Of a stretch of DNA of 64,000 bases, positions 27,901 to 33,919 are shown one piece after another; within the stretch, counting starts at the first letter, position 1; every line of letters starts with the position of its first letter. The position numbers and the translations under genes are program-made. This DNA comes from Sphingomonas aracearum (GTDB lineage: Bacteria; Pseudomonadota; Alphaproteobacteria; Sphingomonadales; Sphingomonadaceae), in assembly GCF_003345355.1 (NCBI RefSeq), contig NZ_QQNB01000001.1, positions 248,001-312,000 on the forward strand. The letters run 5' to 3'. The notes beneath the pieces were generated by a model. It ran no database searches, had not been told where the DNA came from, and saw only the letters and a program-made list of their open reading frames with translations.

Positions 27901-28698
27901 CGCCATCTGGAGGATTTCCTGATAGGGCAGCAGGAAGCCGTCCTCGATATTCGGGCGGATCGAGTGCGCGACGTTGCGCTCCCACACCATCGACCTGAGA
28001 GCGCCGGAAGCCTGCCCCTCATACTCGTATTCGGTCGCCGGACCGACCCCTTTGACGCGGCCGATGCCTACAATCACGCGCCGCGGATCCTCGGTCAGCG
28101 GCGTCTTCTTGGCGTAGAAGAAGACCAGCGAGGTTTCCGGCTCTATCGCACCGAAGAAGGTGTCCAACATCGCAAGCTGGTTACTTCGCTCCTGCACCCA
28201 GATGCTATCGAACCCGACATCCGGCTCGAGGTCACTGCGATAGCCGAGGGAAAGTCTAGCGGCCTGGTCCGGCAGGTCTTCGTCGCCCCTCATCATCCAC
28301 CCGAACGGCACAGCAGCAGCCGAGAAGGGCGAGTGAGTGTAGGTGGTCCGCCGAAAGTGGGCGTGCGTGCCGTTGGAGGCATAGGGATGCTCGAAGCGCC
28401 GGATGTAGGAGAAGTCGGACATGAAGGCACCTCGCTCCGCAGCGCAGGCCGGCAATCGGCCGCCCTCGATGTCGAAGGTCTCTCCGGCGACGGAGGACTC
28501 CCAATCGTCGTCCTTAGTGTCGCCGATTCTGGGAAGCGCTATGCAGTGCGTGTTGCCGCGAGGATTCTGGCAGACGCGACCGTTCCAACCTGTGTCGTGC
28601 CAGGGAACGCGGATAGAAATATGCTGGGTTGGTATCCTCCGTGCGCCCTCAATCACTCGCCACCCCCCCAATCGCGGCATGCGTCGGCCGCCCGGCAT
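24910..28698 (-). CDS. RecD-like SF1 helicase fused to PD-(D/E)XK-type nuclease, candidate defence protein
   Basis: A 1262-residue cytoplasmic protein. Residues ~26-135 are a Cys/Trp-rich N-terminal domain (VPWHDTGWNG, VCQNPRGNTHC, LPACAAERG). A ~480-residue helical middle follows. The SF1B core has Walker A GPAGTGKTT (651-659), Walker B VVIDEASML (732-740), GDPRQLPP (764-771), TIHKSQGSEFG (1053-1063) and YTALTRQ (1082-1088). Residues ~1145-1225 carry a nuclease-like signature: YPDF (Asp1185), LIEHLGM (Glu1200) and RWKLKEAWY. It follows the DUF6236-like gene by 84 bases on the same strand. Start: ATG 28698 lacks an SD; an ATG at 28680 is possible. DNA unwinding coupled to cleavage is inferred. 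Confidence 0.85.
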   Translation of the reverse strand: MPGGRRMPRLGGWRVIEGARRIPTQHISIRVPWHDTGWNGRVCQNPRGNTHCIALPRIGDTKDDDWESSVAGETFDIEGGRLPACAAERGAFMSDFSYIRRFEHPYASNGTHAHFRRTTYTHSPFSAAAVPFGWMMRGDEDLPDQAARLSLGYRSDLEPDVGFDSIWVQERSNQLAMLDTFFGAIEPETSLVFFYAKKTPLTEDPRRVIVGIGRVKGVGPATEYEYEGQASGALRSMVWERNVAHSIRPNIEDGFLLPYQEILQMAEADPDFDPKPFVLHAPEEHWDTFSMGAEHVSHDKAIATLLAASATVARYEEVLSGDWERAHRWIDGELNRLWRLRGAFPGLGSALSALGLENGTLLAHAIGGILHADGGTDVRDPWPLVGALLADPSQLPKELQASIGPIAAKLWGSLKADRRALLELLARFELSAEQVTRWWVKERRKASGIPHEDAAILANPYLIYETDRARPDPIPVRVIDRGMFPDPQVLAASPVPAPSACPEPIDPRRARALMLDRLEAAAGEGHTLLPQDWLVERVRTAEVSPPCAIGSDWVDAFGGELTPVIEASTTASGDPAWQLDRYAGSRALIATRILRRISGARHKGDHDWRRCIDDALGGKSMGDDPAEEAARAEKAEALEELFRSRASALIGPAGTGKTTLLLALLSLDQIANGGVLLLAPTGKARVQMQRKAGDVTAYTLAQFLLTSKRYDPQTGAYRANGSPEREGGYATVVIDEASMLTEDQLAAALDALDPATVQRLILVGDPRQLPPIGAGRPFVDMIRQLRTTGGESNGLAELTVVRRQSGGGGRDDVLLSRWFSGEAPDPGADEVWSRLSSGTASGIRTVQWTGDADLQQKLLAEVTRHVREGVDDAISDETAFELSLGGGEFNGRAYFNLSRPDEAGIRRGGGAEAESWQILAPLRGGETGVDGLNRWIKKIFRQSVRHWWDVDTYYHRKIAKPFGGQAILYGDKVINLSNGRRKDVWPELDKAYLANGEIGLAIGQFKGRAWKPKKLPWKLEVEFSTQLGHKFGFSGSDFGEDGDARLELAYALTIHKSQGSEFGTTFVVIPNPCRPLSRELLYTALTRQQRDVVLFHQGELRDLMKLSGADRSETARRWTNLFTAPSPVEHVGSFLESGLIHRTTRGELVRSKSEVIIADLLDGFGVPYAYEQPFKGPDGSIRYPDFTVADAETGRTLLIEHLGMLDRPDYVARWKLKEAWYGAAGVGQAGDPTAEVVLLTTTELGGFNAANIKKQLSSALEL

Positions 28699-28782
28699 GC
28701 TATTGTTAACATTATGGACCGACGGTCAACGGCTGGGTCGTCGTGACCGATCGGCGATTTCGGAACGATCCGGTCCCGCAAG

Positions 28783-29826
28783 TCAGTGCGCTCGCGACAG
28801 TTCCCACATGTAAGCCATGGGATGCTTCGCTAGGACGTTGCGCTGCTTTTCATCAAAGCCCATGCGATCTTTGACGAACCCAGCGACCGTCTTCGCGATC
28901 TCCTCGACCTTTGTTCCTACTGCGGCCGTCAGCCCAATAGTGGCAGCGGTCTGGAGATCGTCCGTGAGGCCCGACAGAAGAGCGCCTCCGGTCGCGACTG
29001 CGGCGACGACGACCGGCGTGACGACGAGCTGACCTAGGTTTCCCCTCAACTCGCGCCTCAGGTCGGAGAGATCCGTCTCCATTCGGTAACGGAATTCCTC
29101 GGTCAGTCGATCTCGCTCGGTTTGATCGAGCGCTGCGCCGAGCGCCTTGATCTGCTCCTGCACCATGTCGGCATAGGCATGACGCAGCCGCGTGTAATCG
29201 CGCCCGCGCCGCTCGGTCGCCTCGCGTTTCCGGAATGCGATCAGAGAGTCGAGCGGAATGGATGTGGCGTCGATCAGGTCGAGGGTAACAGGGACGACGT
29301 CCGAAACGTTGCCGGCACGCTGGTTTCCGGTGCCAATCATTCCATAGGCCATCAGACGATCAGTGACGCGGGCCAGTGTAGTACCAGCACAGGCGTCGGC
29401 CAGCTTAGCCATTACCAGCAGACCGCCTTCTTGGGTGAAGGGATAATCGCCATTCGGAAGCGGCAGGTCAGTAAGCCTATGCCTGCGAAGGAGCTCGAAC
29501 GTCTCCATGGTGAACTTCTGCGGCCAAACCTCATAGTATTCCTTGGCCTGCTCCACCTGCGCGATCTCATATAGGCTGGGTGGCAGGTTTTCCGCCTCAA
29601 GGGTCGTCTCGATGGCAGTGTGCGCCCGTTGCTGCTGCCGAGGCGTAGGGGTTATCTTCCGTCCGATAAGCTCCCAGGCCTCAGCCATATCTGAATCGCC
29701 GCGGTAATCCGGCGCATAGACCGGCATGGGCACGATGGTATGCAGTTGATCCCAAAGCAGTAGAGAACTGTGCATGATCTTGCGGCTACGGACCTGCGTG
29801 CTTGGATAGTATATTGCAGAGCGCAT
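28783..29826 (-). CDS. DUF6236-like protein, partner of the helicase-nuclease
   Basis: ATG 29826 (MRSAIYYPSTQVR) has AGGGA nine bases upstream and gives 347 residues; an upstream in-frame start at 29952 adds 42 polar residues and is less likely. The N-terminus SAIYYPSTQVRSRKIMHSSLLLWDQLHTIVP matches what I know of DUF6236 proteins. A charged helical region (RRGRDYTRLRHAYADMVQEQ; LSDLRRELRGNLG) follows. Then come Ala/Gly-rich hydrophobic stretches (VVTPVVVAAVATGGALLSG; AATIGLTAAVG) that may touch the membrane. Function unknown. It is the first gene of a two-gene unit with the helicase-nuclease. Confidence 0.75.
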   Translation of the reverse strand: MRSAIYYPSTQVRSRKIMHSSLLLWDQLHTIVPMPVYAPDYRGDSDMAEAWELIGRKITPTPRQQQRAHTAIETTLEAENLPPSLYEIAQVEQAKEYYEVWPQKFTMETFELLRRHRLTDLPLPNGDYPFTQEGGLLVMAKLADACAGTTLARVTDRLMAYGMIGTGNQRAGNVSDVVPVTLDLIDATSIPLDSLIAFRKREATERRGRDYTRLRHAYADMVQEQIKALGAALDQTERDRLTEEFRYRMETDLSDLRRELRGNLGQLVVTPVVVAAVATGGALLSGLTDDLQTAATIGLTAAVGTKVEEIAKTVAGFVKDRMGFDEKQRNVLAKHPMAYMWELSRAH

Positions 29827-30159
29827 TGTTCCGTTCCCTAGAGTTGCTAAAAGAATAAGCTCTCTGTTGCGCGTTTCAGCGAAGAGCAACAGAATACTAT
29901 GGCTTCCGAAATTTGCGTTTAGTTTCGACTTCGAAGATGATCCGCCGCTCATAAGGAGCAGACGGCTGCTTATGCCGCAAGCTGTCGTTCCAAATTCGAT
30001 GCGCGAATGGCTGGGCTTGGTCGATAGCTGCTGTCGCGCAGCCTATGAACAGATAGCCGCTTTCGCAGCTTGCGCGTCCGTAATCCGACGGGCCGCTATC
30101 TACCTTGAACGCACGTCAATTTTTCACATTGATTCCCATCGGCTGTCCGTCGGCTTCGG
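29827..30159. other. Intergenic region upstream of the DUF6236-like gene
   Basis: About 330 bases, notably less GC-rich than the surroundings (for example TATTGCAGAGCGC near the 3' side and CAATTTTTCACATTGATTCCC at ~30115-30136). It probably holds the promoter of the minus-strand two-gene unit. The 114-residue plus-strand frame across it has no motif and overlaps coding DNA at both ends, so it is not called. Confidence 0.4.
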
Positions 30160-30555
30160 TCAGTCGTCAGTCCTTGGCTCCGGGAGGATGGCCGGCGTGC
30201 TGTCGGCGTAGGTCAGCCAATTCTGCCAGATGGCCATCGTCCGGGCTATGGTAATCTTGGTGCGACAGCCAAGCGCCATGGCGCCACGGATCGTTCCGCC
30301 CTTCCAGTTCTCGTAAACCGCGTTACATTCCGCATCGCGATAGGCGATCCACGCTCGCTCGGAAGCGCGCAGCTTCGCCAGCGCGGTCCCTTCCCGTTCC
30401 TTGCTGAGCCGGGTCACCGCCGCAGTATAATAGCGATTGAGTTCGGCGTCGGCACGCGCGAGATCCGCGGCTAGGCACTGCTCGACCTCAGGCGTGGTTG
30501 AACCCGGACAAGGGGCGCCGGACGCCAGCAGCATCGTCACGATGATGATCGACAT
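30160..30555 (-). CDS. LprI-family (DUF1311) periplasmic protein
   Basis: A 131-residue protein with a short export signal (MSIIIVTMLLASGAPC). The LprI pattern follows: CLAADLARADAELNRYYTAA, then LRASERAWIAYRDAECN and a final Cys (LGCRT). The four Cys of the mature part likely form disulfides in the periplasm. Family members include lysozyme inhibitors, but most are uncharacterised. It is a cargo gene of the IME, 43 bases from a small membrane gene upstream. Start ATG 30555. Confidence 0.8.
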   Translation of the reverse strand: MSIIIVTMLLASGAPCPGSTTPEVEQCLAADLARADAELNRYYTAAVTRLSKEREGTALAKLRASERAWIAYRDAECNAVYENWKGGTIRGAMALGCRTKITIARTMAIWQNWLTYADSTPAILPEPRTDD

Positions 30556-30598
30556 ATTCGGTCTTTCCTTCGCTAGAGTTCAGCCGCGCTCTGGCGGT

Positions 30599-30826
30599 CT
30601 ACAACGACTCGACCCGATCAGCCGCCCCCGGTCCTCTGGCGATTGACCGGATGGTCACCCGGTCCACCAACATCTGCACGGCGCAGGCGGTGACCGCCAA
30701 CACCGCCCACGGCCATCCCCGTATCAGCCACACGTCGAGATGAAAGCCGTTAGCCGGCAGCGTCAGCCCGCAGGCGACGGTGGCCAGCCAATTGAGGCTG
30801 TTCATCGCGAACGACGCGCCGCTCAT
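30599..30826 (-). CDS. Small two-helix membrane protein
   Basis: From ATG 30826 (MSGASFAMNSLNWLATVACG), with CGGAG upstream, the product is 75 residues. There are two hydrophobic segments (NSLNWLATVACGLTLPA and GWPWAVLAVTACAVQMLV) and a polar C-terminus. An in-frame extension to 30904 would add 26 very basic residues. No family is recognised. It lies directly upstream of the LprI-like gene on the same strand, so the two may act together at the envelope. Confidence 0.5.
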   Translation of the reverse strand: MSGASFAMNSLNWLATVACGLTLPANGFHLDVWLIRGWPWAVLAVTACAVQMLVDRVTIRSIARGPGAADRVESL

Positions 30827-31050
30827 GATCCATAGCTCCGCCCTCGACGCCGTCCGCGACCTCGTCCAAGGCCGCTTCGCTCTCACCTGATCACGCCGCC
30901 TCACGCCAGCCAGGTGAGCAGTTACTTTGACATTATGTCGTCGCTTGCCGACACAGTAAACAAAGCATTAATTTTGCTGACCAATTGCGACGCCACCCGT
31001 TTTCATGCCGACGCCCAAAACTTTGTCTTCACTTCAACATGAAGTCTTGC

Positions 31051-31099
31051 TTCGACGGCCAAGTCGAATAACATTGACCAGAATATGATCCTTTCTGGT
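31051..31099. promoter_or_regulatory. Two palindromes upstream of the XRE-methyltransferase gene (candidate operators)
   Basis: TTCGAC-N6-GTCGAA spans 31051-31068 and ACCAGAA-N9-TTCTGGT spans 31077-31099, both perfect. The second ends 5 bases before the ATG at 31105. Their position fits autoregulation by the two HTH domains of the downstream protein. Confidence 0.6.
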
Positions 31100-31104
31100 A
31101 GCAT

Positions 31105-32178
31105 ATGCTGGTCACCGCACTGATCGACGCACGGCGGTCGATAGGCATGTCGCAAAGCGCGCTGGCGGCACGGCTCGGCGTGGCGCCGCTCCGGATCAAA
31201 CGCCTCGAGCGCGGCGTGGGTTCGGTGGCCACGCTGATCGCAGCAATGGCGGCTGTGAATTTCCGGCTGACCGGCATCGCACCCGGCAAGGATTTGGCCG
31301 CCCAGTTGCGCGCCTGTCGCTTGCGGCGGGGACTGACGGTCGTCGAGGTGGCAGCCCGCACGAAAATGTCGCGCACCACCGTGGCCAGCCTCGAAAGCGG
31401 CGGCGGGTCGGTTGCCAGCCTGCGGCGTCTGATGGCGGTGGTCGCACCCAAAGCCCGACGGCGGGCGCAGGAGCGGGCCTATTGGGGCGAAGGCGACAAG
31501 GCCGATCGCGACGTCCGCTTCACGCCGCCTGATTTTCTGGCGAAGGTCGAGGACGCCTTCGGCCCGATCAACCTCGATCCGTGCGGTCATCGCCTCAGCC
31601 CGGTTGTGGCGACGCGCCGCATCCTACTGGAGGACGGCGACGATGGCTTCGTCGACGACTGGTCGGGCCAACTCGCCTTCGTCAATCCGCCCTTCAGCGA
31701 GATGCTGCGCTGGCTGATGCGGGCGCATGACCAGTGGTCGTGCGGGAACGTGCGCAGCGTGGTGTGCCTTGTTCCCGCCCGCACCGATGCCCGCTGGTTT
31801 CACGAAACGCTCAGCGTCGAGGCCGACATTTTCTTCCTGCAAGGACGGGTGCGGTTTTCCGATATCCGTGGGAAGTCGCAGCACACGCCCTTCGCCTTGA
31901 TGCTGGTAGCCCTCGGCACCTCGCCCGAGCAGCGGGCACGATGGAGTGCGGTGGCCGAGGGGTTTTGGCTGAACCCCTCGCGCGAGACGACTTCACTGCC
32001 AGATCGGCCAGTCGTGGATGGCGACCCGGTCAGCCAGATCGACGCCGCGCTCGACCAGTTCGCGCAGGCGCGCGTCGGCACGGGCGACGCCGTCTTCGAC
32101 GTCCAGCGGCTTGAAACCGAGATGGATGATCTCACCCGGGGCGAGGCGGAAGCTGCCCCTCACATGGGCTTGAGGTAG
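31105..32178 (+). CDS. Double XRE-HTH / DNA N6-adenine methyltransferase fusion
   Basis: A 357-residue protein. Two XRE-type helix-turn-helix domains lie at ~3-56 (MSQSALAARLGVAPLRIKRLE) and ~64-115 (LTVVEVAARTKMSRTTVASLE). A phage-type Dam methyltransferase domain follows, with DVRFTPPDFLAKVEDAFG, INLDPCGH and the catalytic NPPF at 194-197. It would methylate adenine and could repress its own promoter, which carries two palindromes. There is no clear SD; the start sits right against the second palindrome. The last ~60 residues overlap the opposite-strand 163-residue gene and may not be conserved. Confidence 0.85.
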   Translation: MLVTALIDARRSIGMSQSALAARLGVAPLRIKRLERGVGSVATLIAAMAAVNFRLTGIAPGKDLAAQLRACRLRRGLTVVEVAARTKMSRTTVASLESGGGSVASLRRLMAVVAPKARRRAQERAYWGEGDKADRDVRFTPPDFLAKVEDAFGPINLDPCGHRLSPVVATRRILLEDGDDGFVDDWSGQLAFVNPPFSEMLRWLMRAHDQWSCGNVRSVVCLVPARTDARWFHETLSVEADIFFLQGRVRFSDIRGKSQHTPFALMLVALGTSPEQRARWSAVAEGFWLNPSRETTSLPDRPVVDGDPVSQIDAALDQFAQARVGTGDAVFDVQRLETEMDDLTRGEAEAAPHMGLR

Positions 32179-32484
32179 CAGCAGCGCGCGCGTTCCGCTC
32201 TTCGACAGCCATAAGCGACAACCGAGGTGCGACCAGCAGATCCGGTCGCGCGGCACAAAGATCGTGATATCGGTCATTTCGGGCACGCCCGCCCGATCGT
32301 CGAAGCCGATGTGCACGAGGTCGGCCTGCGCATCGCAGGCCATCTGGCCGATGCTGAGCCGCGCGAGCGGATCAAGCCGGTCGCCCGCCAGCAGCCCGGC
32401 CGATGGCTTGAGGCGGCGGTTGCCGAGGAGCAGGACGGACACGGCGGCGGCATGGGCGCGCATGATGGCGGTATCGTTGATCAT
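31993..32484 (-). CDS. Hypothetical mobilisation-region protein, 163 residues
   Basis: Starts MINDTAIMRAHAAAVSVLLL. It contains DITIFVPRDRICWSHLGCRLWLSKSGTRALLLPQAHVRGSFRLAPGEIIHLGF, a beta-rich pattern that looks like real protein. No family is recognised. It overlaps the 3' end of the methyltransferase gene by 186 bases in the opposite direction. It heads toward the same orientation as the two following genes and the relaxase, so it may belong to that module. Overlap of this length makes one 3' end doubtful. Confidence 0.55.
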   Translation of the reverse strand: MINDTAIMRAHAAAVSVLLLGNRRLKPSAGLLAGDRLDPLARLSIGQMACDAQADLVHIGFDDRAGVPEMTDITIFVPRDRICWSHLGCRLWLSKSGTRALLLPQAHVRGSFRLAPGEIIHLGFKPLDVEDGVARADARLRELVERGVDLADRVAIHDWPIWQ

Positions 32485-32610
32485 CTGGGTCTTTCCGATT
32501 TTTCATCCCCCAATCGGGGACACTTCATCGGGTCATTCCCCCTTTAAGGCGCCGCCGCTCCGCCTGCCCCGAGGCACCCGCGACGACTGTCGCGGGTGCC
32601 CGGCCCTCCC

Positions 32611-33243
32611 TCAGAAGAGTTTGAAGCGCGGTGCCCATGCGTCGCGGAACGCTTGCCATTCGGCCTGGAAGATCGTCGGCGCGTCCTTGCCCGTCAGGTC
32701 GCGGTGCAGTTCGCCCCAACCGCTCGCCCGATGCGCCCGCGCGAGCACGACGCAGTGCGCGTGCGGACGGCGGGCGGACAGTTCGTCGGCCGGCATGTGC
32801 ACGACGGTAAGGCTGGTCAGCCGACGCTCCAGCGCCAGATGCTCCAGGGCATAGGCTCCCGCCATCGAGAGGATGTCGGACGCCTGCCAGCCGTGGTCGA
32901 ACGACATGGTCAGCACGACCGCCAGCAGCTTCTGGTGGGCTTTGACCCTGGCGTCATAGCCTTCGAACACCGTCTCCAGCGCGTCGGGTTCGAGCGCGAC
33001 GCCGGCCGCGGTCACCAGCCGACTGGTCGCGCAGGTAATCGGCCACAGGCCGTCCGGACCCCATGCCGCGTCGCCGGGCTTGCTCGGCTGGAGCTTCGCG
33101 CGGGCGAGGTCGGCGGTGGTGTTCTTGTGGCCCTTGGCCCTGGGCCGCATCAGCGAAAAGCCGAAGTCGGGCGATCCTGCCATCGGCTCGTTGTAGAGCA
33201 TGGCGTCCACCGCCGACGGGCTGATCCACGGGAGCGCCTTCAT
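32611..33243 (-). CDS. Relaxase-linked hypothetical protein, 210 residues
   Basis: From ATG 33243 (MKALPWISPSAVDAMLYNE). The start overlaps the stop of the upstream gene as ATGA, which is why the longer start at 33258 is not used. The protein is mixed alpha/beta with PHAHCVVLARAHRASGWGELHRDLTG near the C-terminus and no membrane segment. No family is recognised. Its place downstream of the relaxase and coupling to the 177-residue gene suggest a mobilisation or element-maintenance role. Confidence 0.65.
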   Translation of the reverse strand: MKALPWISPSAVDAMLYNEPMAGSPDFGFSLMRPRAKGHKNTTADLARAKLQPSKPGDAAWGPDGLWPITCATSRLVTAAGVALEPDALETVFEGYDARVKAHQKLLAVVLTMSFDHGWQASDILSMAGAYALEHLALERRLTSLTVVHMPADELSARRPHAHCVVLARAHRASGWGELHRDLTGKDAPTIFQAEWQAFRDAWAPRFKLF

Positions 33244-33773
33244 CGGCGGTCTCCCCACAGCTGCGCGAGGAATATGTCAGCCCGGTCGAGCCCGTCGGCC
33301 GCCTCCTGATCGTCCCGCGCGGGCGGATGCGACGCGACCTGCAGCCGGCGTGCGGTCAGCTGCATTGAGGTGTACGGGTCTTCGCTGTCGTGCGGGTCCG
33401 GCACCAGCCACGCCTTGCCGTGCGGCGAAAGCCACAGGCGTCGGCCGTGGCACCAGACATTCTCCTTCCGCCGCCACTGGCCATAGGCGATGTAAAGCGT
33501 TCGGCGGCCTTCGCTCGACGCCTTGACGACAAGCGCGTCGCACCGCGCTTCGCGCATGCCCCGGCCGATGGTCCGTAGATCGCCGCGCGACGGCTCGATC
33601 GACGGGACCAGCAGCAGGTCGGCAGACGCAGCGTAGAACCATTCGCTGAATGGCGGGCGCAGCAGCAGCCGGGTCGCCGGGTCGGATTGCCAGCCCACCA
33701 GCGTGGCGAGCGCCTGGGTCGCGGTCAGCGCGCGCATCTGCGCCAGCGCCCGCTCCTTGGTCATGATATACAC
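33240..33773 (-). CDS. Relaxase-linked hypothetical protein, 177 residues
   Basis: Starts MYIMTKERALAQMRALTATQALATLVGW; ATG 33764 is an equally good start. It contains RRTLYIAYGQWRRKENVWCHGRRLWLSPHGKAWLVPDPHD, rich in aromatic and basic residues, and ends FLAQLWGDRR. It overlaps the next gene by ATGA. It follows the relaxase by 146 bases on the same strand. Function unknown; a DNA-contacting accessory is a guess from its basic Trp-rich core. Confidence 0.65.
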   Translation of the reverse strand: MYIMTKERALAQMRALTATQALATLVGWQSDPATRLLLRPPFSEWFYAASADLLLVPSIEPSRGDLRTIGRGMREARCDALVVKASSEGRRTLYIAYGQWRRKENVWCHGRRLWLSPHGKAWLVPDPHDSEDPYTSMQLTARRLQVASHPPARDDQEAADGLDRADIFLAQLWGDRR

Positions 33774-33919
33774 AAGAAAGTCCTTGGGTTTATGCGGGAA
33801 GTGGCGGGCTGCACGCCACCCTTCCGCACCTTCATTTTCGCCTTCACGGCACAGCCGCAGGCTTTCCCCGATCTTCCTTCCGCCGGCCCCGGCGGGTCTT
33901 CCCGAATGCGCACGACGGG

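Noticed and set aside
29867..30211. 114-residue plus-strand ORF
   Set aside because: It spans the 5' region of the DUF6236-like gene and the end of the LprI-like gene in the opposite direction, with no motif and no SD.
32227..32547. 106-residue plus-strand ORF
   Set aside because: Antisense to the 163-residue protein, His/Arg/Ala-biased shadow composition, no SD.
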